From Paracidovorax valerianellae (GTDB lineage Bacteria > Pseudomonadota > Gammaproteobacteria > Burkholderiales > Burkholderiaceae_C), in contig NZ_FMZC01000001.1 of assembly GCF_900102625.1 (NCBI RefSeq), positions 1 through 64,000 on the forward strand: 64,000 bases of DNA, in the 5' to 3' direction. Below the pieces are notes generated by a model. The model was not told the DNA's origin and searched no databases. It worked only from the letters and a program-made list of their open reading frames with translations. A program made the position numbers and the translations under genes. Below are positions 54,617 to 62,338 of the stretch, piece after piece (position 1 is the first letter of the stretch; the number at the start of each line of letters is the position of its first letter).

Positions 54617-55378
54617 TCAGCTTTCAGCCAGCCGGTAGACGGAAATCTGGGTGGGACTTTTCGCCGTAAACGGCTCTTGCCGCCAACCGCCCCACCGCCC
54701 ATCCAGCGTAAACCCGGCGATCTGCGCCATCAGGTCCAGTTCGGACGGCCATACATACCTCCGCTGGTGGGTAAATATCTTCGGGCCGGCCTCGCCCAGC
54801 ACGATGACCCGCTGATCGATCAGTTGCCGCACGACGTCGGTCTTGGAACACAGGAGCATGACAGCGTCCAGTTCCGCTCCGTCTTCTGAGGGAATGTCAA
54901 AGATATCGTCGACCTGATTCGATCCGTTGAATATGTTGGGTCTCGGCACAGCCGTTTGAATCACAAACGCGCCGCCCGGCTTGATTTTTTGACGGGCGTT
55001 GACAAAGCAGCGAACCTGTTCTTGCTGCGTCAGCAAATAGCCGAAAGACAATACCGTGTAAATCAATCCGAAAACTCCCTCGACAGGAATTCCGGAAAAA
55101 TCACCACAGACAACGGATAAATTCTCCGAGCCTGGCTTGGCCCTGAGCTTATTCAACATCGGCTCGGAATTATCGATGCCGTATACCGGCACGCCCTTTT
55201 GGGCCAAAGGCAATCCAAGCCGGCCCGTACCTATCCCCAACTCCAGTGCAGCCTCGCCAGCCGCAATCTCCGCCAATTTATCCACGCAATGCATTTTGGA
55301 GTTTTCAGGCCAGCGATCATGCCAAGTATCATAAAACTCAGCATACGAATCGTAACCATTTTTGCAAAAATGTTGCAA
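54617..55378 (-). CDS. Class I SAM-dependent methyltransferase of the RiPP cluster
   Basis: A 253-aa methyltransferase. Motif I is ALELGIGTGRLGLPLA (residues 44-59), with the acidic motif II residue in VYGIDNSEP and motif III in VVCGDFSG. It is transcribed divergently from the precursor-peptide gene across a 180-bp promoter region. GC content is low, like the rest of the cluster. By analogy with cittilin biosynthesis (recalled: precursor, P450, methyltransferase) it may O-methylate a tyrosine of the peptide. This is inference. Confidence 0.82.
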   Translation of the reverse strand: MQHFCKNGYDSYAEFYDTWHDRWPENSKMHCVDKLAEIAAGEAALELGIGTGRLGLPLAQKGVPVYGIDNSEPMLNKLRAKPGSENLSVVCGDFSGIPVEGVFGLIYTVLSFGYLLTQQEQVRCFVNARQKIKPGGAFVIQTAVPRPNIFNGSNQVDDIFDIPSEDGAELDAVMLLCSKTDVVRQLIDQRVIVLGEAGPKIFTHQRRYVWPSELDLMAQIAGFTLDGRWGGWRQEPFTAKSPTQISVYRLAES

Positions 55379-55470
55379 GATCTAATTCCCCTTGAGTTTT
55401 GGTGCGGGATAGCAGCACAAGGATGATAAGAGGTAGAGAGGCCGTACGGCGTGGATACCATTCATTTTTC

Positions 55471-55499
55471 TTGACCGCCTCATTAGCCGCTGGTAACCT
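55471..55499 (+). promoter_or_regulatory. Predicted sigma-70 promoter of the precursor gene
   Basis: TTGACC (55471-55476), a 17-base spacer and TAACCT (55494-55499), 59 bp upstream of the precursor ATG. The -35 matches consensus at five of six positions; the -10 keeps the key T, A and final T. It would transcribe precursor, P450 and sulfotransferase. Confidence 0.55.
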
Positions 55500-55558
55500 G
55501 AAATGGACGTTCAGCAGGCGTCAAAAAACTTCGTCACTTTAAAAATAGGGAACTCATC

Positions 55559-55639
55559 ATGAAAAGCATTTTTTACACCTTCGCCAAGCTTGCTCGCCTG
55601 ATGCGTGGAAACAAAATGGGTTACATCTACACCTATTGA
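55559..55639 (+). CDS. RiPP precursor peptide, 26 aa, C-terminal GYIYTY
   Basis: A short gene preceded by an AGGGA ribosome site. The peptide starts MKSIFYTFAK, has a basic amphipathic middle (LARLMRGNK) and ends MGYIYTY. Three tyrosines at alternating positions 22, 24 and 26 form the likely core YIYTY; there is no follower peptide. A P450 and a sulfotransferase follow and a methyltransferase lies divergently. Cittilin is recalled as a P450-crosslinked YIYY peptide from a 27-residue precursor, so this looks like a relative with a longer core. The call rests on composition and context; the gene is short enough to be missed by routine gene finding. Confidence 0.82.
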   Translation: MKSIFYTFAKLARLMRGNKMGYIYTY

Positions 55640-55650
55640 TTTTTAAAGCG

Positions 55651-55677
55651 CCTGGGAAAGGCCTGGCCTTTCCCAGG
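55651..55677 (+). terminator. Hairpin 1 after the precursor gene (attenuator)
   Basis: CCTGGGAAAGG, loop CCTGG, CCTTTCCCAGG: a perfect 11-bp stem, 11 bases after the precursor stop, followed by TTT only. It probably stops a share of transcripts, so that precursor mRNA exceeds enzyme mRNA, and protects the 3' end. Confidence 0.7.
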
Positions 55678-55695
55678 TTTGCTGGCAAAAATTGA

Positions 55696-55723
55696 GATTT
55701 GGCCGAATAGATTCGGCCAAATC
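55696..55723 (+). terminator. Hairpin 2 before the P450 gene
   Basis: GATTTGGCCGAAT, loop AG, ATTCGGCCAAATC: a perfect 13-bp stem ending 42 bp before the P450 start. With the first hairpin it forms a tandem barrier. Because of the perfect symmetry it could also be a protein-binding operator. Confidence 0.65.
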
Positions 55724-55765
55724 AAAGGCATTGAATTCAGGGTTCTCTGATAGGAGCGGGGGTCT

Positions 55766-57088
55766 GTGGCTGTTGAAGAAAAGATACCGACAGGCCCGAA
55801 AGGTCGAAGATTTATCGGCAATATCATTGAGTTCACTGAAGACCCTCTGGGTTTCTTGTTGAAATGTTCCCATGAATATGGCGACTTGGTCGTCCTATCC
55901 AAAAAAACCTATCTGGTCAGTCATCCTGAATTGATTGAGCAAGTGCTGCACAACAAAGATGGCACTTACGAAAAAAGCGATCCCAGCGATCGCCAGAAAA
56001 ATCAATCCGCCTTCCCTGCATCAGTCATGAGCAGCTCGGGTTCGGACTGGCGCAATAAAAGGCGGATGCTGCAACCCGCTTTTCAACGGGCATTGGTGGA
56101 CGACGGCATGGCGCGCTCCGCAGCCATCACGCAGTCGTATCTTCAGCATTGGCGGCAAAACACGCCCGACGCCGATTTAAGACAAGAGATGCAGCGCATA
56201 TGCATGAGCACGGGTGGCGCATTTCTGTTTAATTCTTCGACCGAAGGCGAGCAAACGCAGGCAGTCGTGAGGATGGTGGACGCCATCATGGGCCTGACGC
56301 GCAGCCAGATCAGGTTCCCCGCCTTCATACCCACTCCCAATAATGTTCGCTTGCGCCGTGCCCGCGCCGACCTCGACAAAGCACTGGACCGCATCATTGA
56401 GAACTACAGGAGTGCCTTGTCGCCAAGCCCCTGCCTCCTTGGCATGCTGCTGGACCATGATGGCACGGGAAAATCACGGTGGCTGCGCGATGAGTTGTCC
56501 ACGATGATCATGTCGGGCCTCGAACCGATGGCTGACGCATTGACCTGGGTTTTTTATCTGCTGGCAACCCATTTGACAGCACAGCAGAAGTTGCAGCAGG
56601 AAGTGGATTTGGTTTTAAGCGACCAGGCAAGCTTGTCCACTGCGGATCTCCCAAAGCTTCCTTTCACCCAGGCAGTGGTTAAAGAAGCCTTGCGGTTGTA
56701 TCCCCCGGCATGGATGACTGGACGGATCGCTATGCGCGATACAGTTCTTGGCGGATTTCACGTCCCTGCCGGTACGACCCTCACCGTCAGCCCATGGGTG
56801 AGCCATCGGGATGCGCGTTATTTTCAAGACCCAGGCATTTATCGGCCGGAACGCTGGCTTGATCATTCTTTCTCGGAAAGTCTGCCCAAGTATGCTTATT
56901 TCCCCTTCGGAGGCGGTGCGAGGAAGTGTATAGGCGACCACCTTTCGATGATGCAAATCATCACCACCATTGCCGCCATCACCCGGGAATTCGATTTGAC
57001 GCTGAAACCCAGTGCAGTGGTCAAACCTTTTCCAGCCCTTGTCTTACGCCCCTTGGGCGTGAGCGTGAACATGGTTTCACGGCATTGA
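55766..57088 (+). CDS. Cytochrome P450, probable peptide-crosslinking enzyme
   Basis: A 440-aa soluble P450. The heme loop FPFGGGARKCIG carries the Cys ligand (388); the K-helix ExxR is Glu307/Arg310 in KEALRLYPP. The I-helix reads SGLEPM (250-255), keeping Gly and Glu but with Pro in place of the usual proton-relay Thr, as in atypical or coupling P450s. A GTG start at 55766 follows AGGAG. It lies directly after the precursor gene and should form aryl-aryl or aryl-ether bonds between tyrosines of YIYTY (inference by analogy with cittilin and biarylitide enzymes). No redox partner is encoded nearby. Confidence 0.88.
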   Translation: MAVEEKIPTGPKGRRFIGNIIEFTEDPLGFLLKCSHEYGDLVVLSKKTYLVSHPELIEQVLHNKDGTYEKSDPSDRQKNQSAFPASVMSSSGSDWRNKRRMLQPAFQRALVDDGMARSAAITQSYLQHWRQNTPDADLRQEMQRICMSTGGAFLFNSSTEGEQTQAVVRMVDAIMGLTRSQIRFPAFIPTPNNVRLRRARADLDKALDRIIENYRSALSPSPCLLGMLLDHDGTGKSRWLRDELSTMIMSGLEPMADALTWVFYLLATHLTAQQKLQQEVDLVLSDQASLSTADLPKLPFTQAVVKEALRLYPPAWMTGRIAMRDTVLGGFHVPAGTTLTVSPWVSHRDARYFQDPGIYRPERWLDHSFSESLPKYAYFPFGGGARKCIGDHLSMMQIITTIAAITREFDLTLKPSAVVKPFPALVLRPLGVSVNMVSRH

Positions 57089-57151
57089 TATCAAACATCT
57101 TGGATATTAATAACATTGAAACCAAAGTAACCAATTTAATAATTAAAATAT

Positions 57152-58093
57152 ATGAAAAATATTCCTCACTCACAAAAAATCAGAGAATATAACAATCGCT
57201 TTTTCGACTCCACCGTCTGGAATGACTTTCAATATCGGGACGGAGATATCGTTATTGCGAGCTACGCCAAGGCAGGCACGACATTTCTACAGCAAGTCGT
57301 GGCCCAGTTGCTATTCGCCGGGGATGAAGTTGTAGAAATATCAAAAGTTTCGCCTTGGCTGGACTCCGTATATCCCGATAAGGCCACGAAAATCAAGCTT
57401 GTGGAAGCGCAGAGCCATCGCCGCTTCCTTAAAACACACCTGCCTGCAGATGCTCTCGTCTTTTCCGAAACGGCAAAATACATCTACATCGGCCGCGACG
57501 GGCGCGACATTGCATGGAGCCTCCACGCCCATCAGGCTGCAGTCAGCCAGAACGCACAGGCATTGCTCGATCCAGGGGCCAACCCTTCGGGCCGCCTGCG
57601 GGTTGTTCCGCCGCCGCCGGCTTCTGTCATCGAATACTTCAACGATTGGCTCGAGAAGAACGGCCATCCCTTCTGGCCGTTTTGGGAAGGGGTTCGTTCG
57701 TGGTGGGCCATACGGAACGCACCAAACGTCCTGCTGGTCCATTTTTCCGATCTTCTCGAAAACCTGCCTGGCGAAGCGCAACGCATTGCTGACTTCATTG
57801 GCACGCCGATCGAAGAATCCCAATGGGACCGCATCTTGTCCCATTGTGCGTTCGACTATATGAAGGAAAACGCAGCCCGGTATGTTCCACAGGGCGCCGG
57901 CCTATGGAAGGATGGCGGTAAAGCATTCTTCCACCAAGGGCGCAACGGTCGATGGCAAGGCCTGCTGCCAGCAGAAACCAACCAAAAATACCAGCAGCTC
58001 GCCATCGATGAACTGGGCAGTGAATGCGCCCGGTGGTTGGCTAGCGGCGAATGTGACACCCGTCCCGCCAGCGCTGAGAGAGGGGCCTGCTGA
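57152..58093 (+). CDS. PAPS-dependent sulfotransferase of the RiPP cluster
   Basis: A 313-aa cytosolic sulfotransferase. The 5'-phosphosulfate loop is SYAKAGTTF (residues 37-45), the 3'-phosphate site IGRDGRDIAWSL (Arg and Ser), and the C-terminal GRNGRWQGLL corresponds to the RKGxxGDWK PAPS motif. The closest resemblance is to aryl/alcohol sulfotransferases, so O-sulfation of tyrosine in the peptide product is the attractive role. It starts 63 bp after the P450 in an AT-rich leader on the same strand. Substrate is inferred from context. Confidence 0.85.
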   Translation: MKNIPHSQKIREYNNRFFDSTVWNDFQYRDGDIVIASYAKAGTTFLQQVVAQLLFAGDEVVEISKVSPWLDSVYPDKATKIKLVEAQSHRRFLKTHLPADALVFSETAKYIYIGRDGRDIAWSLHAHQAAVSQNAQALLDPGANPSGRLRVVPPPPASVIEYFNDWLEKNGHPFWPFWEGVRSWWAIRNAPNVLLVHFSDLLENLPGEAQRIADFIGTPIEESQWDRILSHCAFDYMKENAARYVPQGAGLWKDGGKAFFHQGRNGRWQGLLPAETNQKYQQLAIDELGSECARWLASGECDTRPASAERGAC

Positions 58094-58149
58094 CCACCTC
58101 GCTCCTCTGCCTGGGGTCATGAAAGGCGTGCATCGCAGCAGCGCGAGGC

Positions 58150-58752
58150 TTATCGCACCAGCGCCAGCAAATCCTTGAAAGCCGGGTGTTCCGCCGTGCG
58201 GGCCCATTCGAAGATCACCATCTCGGTCGTCACCAGTTCGGCGCCCGCGCCGGCAAGGCGGTCGAAAGCAGCGTCGCGGTTGCGCTCGGTGCGGGAGCCA
58301 CAGGCATCGGTCACCACGCACACGTCGAATTCGTCTTCCAACAGGTCCAGCGCGGTCTGCAGCAGGCAGATATGGGCCTCGCAGCCGGCAATGACGATGG
58401 CGCCGGGTTCTTCCGCCGTGGGTTGGGGTTTCTGCAGGTGCTTGGGCAGGCTGCGAGCGTTGCCAGCCGGCGGCTTGGGCTCGGGGCGCAGCCATTCGCC
58501 CAGGCCTTCTTCGGCGGCGCTGAAGTGCATTTTGGCCAGCGTCTTGCGGCACAGCGCACGCAGCGCCGGGTCGTTGGCGCCCAGGCGCGACGGGTTTTGC
58601 TCGGTGCCCCACACCGGTACGTCCAGCAGCTGGGCCGCCCGCGCCAGCCGCACGGCATTGGCCAGCACGGCCGGACCTTCGAAGATGACCGGCATCAGGC
58701 GTTCCTGGTAGTCGATCAGGACGAGTTGGGATTCGGAGGCGTCGAGCAGCAT
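58150..58752 (-). CDS. Isochorismatase-family hydrolase
   Basis: A 200-aa cysteine hydrolase. The Asp-Lys-Cys triad is in VLIDYQERLMP, KMHFSAAEE and GCEAHICLLQTA. The short start (MLLDASESQLVLIDYQERL) is chosen; the longer open frame overlaps the neighbouring sugar dehydrogenase. Members hydrolyse nicotinamide, isochorismate or related amides; the substrate here is unknown. The conserved PKPPAG insertion (residues ~92-115) is longer than usual. Confidence 0.88.
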   Translation of the reverse strand: MLLDASESQLVLIDYQERLMPVIFEGPAVLANAVRLARAAQLLDVPVWGTEQNPSRLGANDPALRALCRKTLAKMHFSAAEEGLGEWLRPEPKPPAGNARSLPKHLQKPQPTAEEPGAIVIAGCEAHICLLQTALDLLEDEFDVCVVTDACGSRTERNRDAAFDRLAGAGAELVTTEMVIFEWARTAEHPAFKDLLALVR

Positions 58753-58838
58753 GGGCAGGGTGCGCAAGGCAAAGTTGGGAACAAGCGGGGATTGTCGCAG
58801 CCGCGCCATCGGGTGCGATGGCGCGGCTGCGGCGTGGT

Positions 58839-60026
58839 TCAGCGTGTCAGGCGCAGCAGCCGGCCCTGGGGGCCATCGGTCAGCAGGTACAGCCAGCCGT
58901 CCGGTCCCTGGCGCACGTCTCGAATGCGTTCGCCCAGACCGGACAGCAGGGTTTCGTCCCGGACCACCTTGCCGTCCGCGACCACCAGACGGTGCAGCCG
59001 GCTGAACTTCAACGAACCGATGAACAGGCTGCCCCGCCAGTCGGCGCCATAGCGGTCGCTGGTCAGGAAGGCCATGCCCGATGGGGCGATGGACGGCACC
59101 CAGTAATGCAGCGGTGGCTCCATCCCTTCCTTGTGGGTCAGGCCTTCGCCAATCTTGCCGCCGCCGTAGTTCTCGCCGTGGGTGACCACCGGCCAGCCAT
59201 AGTTGCGGCCGGCCTGCGGCACGTTGACTTCGTCGCCGCCCTGTGGGCCGTGCTCGTTGATCCACAACTGTCCGTCCGGCGCGATGGTGGCGCCCTGCGG
59301 GTTGCGGTGGCCCCAGCTCCAGATGCCGGGCGCCGCGCCCGCCACCACCGGATTGCCGGGGCCGGGGGAACCGTCGGGCTGCAGGTGGACCACCTTGCCG
59401 AGGTACCCGTCGAGTTTTTGCGCATCTTCCTTGCGGGTGGAGCGCTCGCCCAATGTCAAAAAGAGTGATCCGTCGCGCGCCTGGGCGATGCGGCAGCCGA
59501 AATGCAGCGAGCTTTGCACCTTCGGCCGCTGGCTGAAGATCACGCGCACGTCGCTCAAAGCCGTTTCACCCGCAGGCAACACGGCGCTCGCCAACGCCGT
59601 GCTGTTGCCGGGCTCGCCCTTGGCGCCGGGCTCGGAATAACAAAAGAAAATGCGCCGGTTGCGCTCGAAGTCGGCATCGGTCACCACATCCAGCAGGCCG
59701 CCCTGTCCGCCGAAGACGACTGGCGGCACGCCCGAAATAGGCTGGTTCACCCGGCCATTGGCTTCCACCACCCGAAGGCGCCCGGAGCGCTCCGTCACCA
59801 GAAAACGTCCGCCCGGAAGAAACGCCAGTCCCCAGGGGTTGGCCAGGTCCTGGGCGACGGTGACCGCATTCCCCTGCGAAGGTGCCGCCTGGGGTGCCAC
59901 TGGGGCCGTCCGTGCATTCGCCTGGGCATTGGCCAGACCAGGCATTGAACTGATCAAGGCGGCGAACCCAAGAGTCAGCGCCCGGTAAGAAATGGGTACA
60001 CAACGCACAGATTGTTTAAATTTCAT
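58839..60026 (-). CDS. PQQ-dependent soluble aldose sugar dehydrogenase (Asd/YliI-like)
   Basis: A 395-aa periplasmic beta-propeller with a signal peptide (ending LANAQA). LANPWGLAFLPGGRFLVTER is the family's first blade, with active-site His in SLHFGCRIA. PQQ- and calcium-binding residues are expected in WSWGHRNPQG and INEHGPQGGDEVN, both present. It oxidises aldoses to lactones and could feed gluconate to the module at 5568-12954 (inference). PQQ synthesis genes are not in this window. Confidence 0.9.
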   Translation of the reverse strand: MKFKQSVRCVPISYRALTLGFAALISSMPGLANAQANARTAPVAPQAAPSQGNAVTVAQDLANPWGLAFLPGGRFLVTERSGRLRVVEANGRVNQPISGVPPVVFGGQGGLLDVVTDADFERNRRIFFCYSEPGAKGEPGNSTALASAVLPAGETALSDVRVIFSQRPKVQSSLHFGCRIAQARDGSLFLTLGERSTRKEDAQKLDGYLGKVVHLQPDGSPGPGNPVVAGAAPGIWSWGHRNPQGATIAPDGQLWINEHGPQGGDEVNVPQAGRNYGWPVVTHGENYGGGKIGEGLTHKEGMEPPLHYWVPSIAPSGMAFLTSDRYGADWRGSLFIGSLKFSRLHRLVVADGKVVRDETLLSGLGERIRDVRQGPDGWLYLLTDGPQGRLLRLTR

Positions 60027-60216
60027 TGAACGGAATTTCTGTGATAAGTGGGCGCGAGAACACCCTTTTGGCTATGAACGGGCATTTTGCTTGCGTGGCT
60101 CAGCTCTGCCAAAGCATGCCACGGGCGTCCGTCCATAGTCAAAAACCATGAAAACTCATTCTGTGCGACATTTTTTGCAAAGAGATACGTTTTGGTGCGT
60201 GGTACCCTCCGGCCCC

Positions 60217-60771
60217 ATGTCTCGATGGATTTGCCTCTTGTTGCTGGCCTGCGCCAGCGCCCACGCCGCACCCAACAATGCGCCCTCCTCTGATGATCTA
60301 GACCGTTTCGTTCACGAAAAGACCGTTCTTTCCCAGTTGAAGGAAGCGCGGCACAACGTTCAGGACAAGGCCGGCGAGGTGGTTGCCACCGCCATGGGCT
60401 TCCTGGGCGTGCCATACCGCCGAGGCGGCAACAACGCCGAAACCGGGTTCGACTGCAGCGGTTTCATCCGCACCATTTATGGGCAAGCCTCCGGTTTCAT
60501 CCTTCCCCGCCGCGCGGACCAGCAGGCCGCAGCGACCGAGACCATCGATAAAAAAGACTTGCAGCCCGGTGACCTGGTGTTCTTCAACACCATGCGCCGC
60601 GCCTTCAGCCACGTCGGCATGTACGTGGGCGAAGGCAAGTTCATCCACGCGCCTCGCAGCGGCGCCGAAGTGCGCGTGGAAGACATGCGCGCCTCTTACT
60701 GGCAGCGGCGCTTCAATGGCGCGCGCCGCGTGACCACCGCCGACGCAGACGGAAACGCTTCCGCCAACTGA
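60217..60771 (+). CDS. NlpC/P60-family cell-wall hydrolase
   Basis: A 184-aa secreted endopeptidase. The signal peptide (MSRWICLLLLACASAHAA) fits the start at 60217 better than the in-frame ATG at 60148. The Cys-His-His triad is in TGFDCSGFIRTIY, FSHVGMYVG and FIHAPRSG. It cleaves D-glutamyl-meso-diaminopimelate bonds of peptidoglycan or related links. Divergent from the sugar dehydrogenase. Confidence 0.9.
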   Translation: MSRWICLLLLACASAHAAPNNAPSSDDLDRFVHEKTVLSQLKEARHNVQDKAGEVVATAMGFLGVPYRRGGNNAETGFDCSGFIRTIYGQASGFILPRRADQQAAATETIDKKDLQPGDLVFFNTMRRAFSHVGMYVGEGKFIHAPRSGAEVRVEDMRASYWQRRFNGARRVTTADADGNASAN

Positions 60772-60820
60772 TCGTTTTTGCGCCGGGCGCCACGGTGCGC
60801 GCATGGTGGTCTGACGTCCG

Positions 60821-61204
60821 TCAGGGCTTGATGACCGTCGTGGTCTCGGTGCTGCGGATGGGTTCTCCCACCACATTCACCGGCCGGGCGTCTGGATTGC
60901 GCAGCATTTCACGGGCTGCGGCCATGTCGGCCTTGTAACGGGCACGGGCATCCGCTTCGCACGATTTGCGTGCGCCAGACTCGCCTTCGCGGCATTCCTG
61001 CAACGCGACTTTCAATCCACCGCCGGCTTCCCGAATCGCTGTCTGGTAGCGCTGGGCAGGCGTCGTGTCGGGGCGTGCACCGCGGTCCAGCGAAGCCTGA
61101 TCGCTTTGCGCCATCGCCGTCGCAGGGAGGACGGCGCCGCCGGCTGCAGCGGCCAGTGCCAGCACGGTGGCGGACAGGAAAGTGCGGGGAGATCGGATCG
61201 GCAT
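60821..61204 (-). CDS. Small secreted protein, unknown function
   Basis: A 127-aa protein with a signal peptide (FLSATVLALAAAAGGAVLPA, ending AMAQ). The mature part has two Cys (LQECREGES and KSCEADARA) that may pair, and a charged helix-rich core. The AAAGGA site is 6 bases before the ATG at 61204, favouring it over 61210. Similar small periplasmic proteins with an ARARYKADMA segment are common in Comamonadaceae; the role is unknown. Confidence 0.75.
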   Translation of the reverse strand: MPIRSPRTFLSATVLALAAAAGGAVLPATAMAQSDQASLDRGARPDTTPAQRYQTAIREAGGGLKVALQECREGESGARKSCEADARARYKADMAAAREMLRNPDARPVNVVGEPIRSTETTTVIKP

Positions 61205-61453
61205 GTGCATTCCTTTATTTCTTGTTGGAAGAACACCGACCTTATCCAGCCGCTGAAAAAAGAGGCGCCGGATGTGTGCGCATCGATCTGTCGGCGGGCT
61301 CCCACACCGGTGCGCCCTGAGCTGCTGTCTTTCGGCGCTCATCAGTAAAGCCCCTATTTTTCTAGCCGGTCACAGTGCGCCTTGTCCGACAGGGCACGGC
61401 GCAGCGCCGCGGGTAGATTCGTCGCATCTCAACCTTCCCAGAAAGTGCCCCCC

Positions 61454-61705
61454 ATGTTTTCCGTCTTAGGTGTTCTTCTCGTCGGTCTCGTCGTCGGTCT
61501 GCTGGCCCGCGCCTTCAAACCGGGGGATGACAAGCTGGGCTGGATCATGACGGCGCTGCTGGGCGTCGCAGGCTCGTTCCTCGCCACCTATATCGGCATG
61601 GCGATGGGCTGGTACCAGGAAGGCGAGCCAGCCGGCTGGATCGCTTCGATCCTGGGCGCCATCCTGCTGCTGGTGGTGTACAGCTTCTTCAAGAGCAAGA
61701 AGTAA
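61454..61705 (+). CDS. GlsB/YeaQ/YmgE-family small membrane protein
   Basis: An 83-aa protein with three membrane helices and the family pattern: GLLARAFKPGDDKLGWIMTA, then GVAGSFLATYIGMAMGWY and a C-terminal helix ending FFKSKK. These transglycosylase-associated proteins are linked to general stress response and envelope integrity. Followed 16 bp later by the next gene on the same strand. Confidence 0.9.
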   Translation: MFSVLGVLLVGLVVGLLARAFKPGDDKLGWIMTALLGVAGSFLATYIGMAMGWYQEGEPAGWIASILGAILLLVVYSFFKSKK

Positions 61706-61721
61706 CTGTCAGGCGGCGCCC

Positions 61722-62243
61722 GTGGCAAAACGTGTTCCGAGCGCAGTCGCATTGGCCGAGGGCGACCCTGCCCTGCTGGCAGCCGTGCAACGCAGCCGCC
61801 GGCTGTTGCATCGGCGTGCGCTGATGGCCGCGGCGGCTGGGACCGTGCCCATTCCTGGTCTGGACTGGGCGGTGGATGCTGCGCTGCTGTCCCGGCTGGT
61901 GCCGCAGATCAACGCCGAATTCGGCCTCACTCCCGAGCAGATCGACCGCCTGACCCCGCACAAGCGCGAGCAAGTGCAAAAGGCCGTGGGCCTGGTCGGC
62001 TCGGCCTTGATCGGAAAGTTCGTCACACGCGAACTGGTGATCCGCGCGACGCGGGCCGTTGGCATGCGCCTGACCGCCAAGCAGGCCGCCAAATACGTGC
62101 CACTGGCGGGCCAGGCCGTTGCGGCGGTGCTGGGCTACACCACGTTGCGATTGCTGGGCGAGCAACATCTGCGCGATTGCGTGCAGGTTGCCAAAGCCGC
62201 CCAACTAACGCTGCCCGCCGCTAAAGAAACCGGCCGGTCCTGA
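61722..62243 (+). CDS. EcsC/DUF697-like hydrophobic protein
   Basis: A 173-aa protein with a GTG start (VAKRVPSAVALA). It has Gly/Ala-rich amphipathic helices (ALMAAAAGTVPIPGLDWAVD and AAKYVPLAGQAVAAVLGYTT) that look membrane-associated without a clear signal peptide. PIPGLDWAVDAALL resembles the EcsC and DUF697 group. No function is known. Probably co-transcribed with the preceding GlsB-like gene. Confidence 0.65.
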   Translation: MAKRVPSAVALAEGDPALLAAVQRSRRLLHRRALMAAAAGTVPIPGLDWAVDAALLSRLVPQINAEFGLTPEQIDRLTPHKREQVQKAVGLVGSALIGKFVTRELVIRATRAVGMRLTAKQAAKYVPLAGQAVAAVLGYTTLRLLGEQHLRDCVQVAKAAQLTLPAAKETGRS

Positions 62244-62338
62244 CGGCTGGGGTGGCCGCAACGGCAGGCAGTTCTCCTTTTTCCCTTTCCCTGCTTCACT
62301 CCCGTTTGCCCTGCTGACACCCGGCAAAATGGCCGGCG

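Noticed and set aside
57914-58612. Minus-strand 236-aa Arg-rich frame between the sulfotransferase and isochorismatase genes
   Set aside because: It overlaps both recognisable genes and shows no family features.
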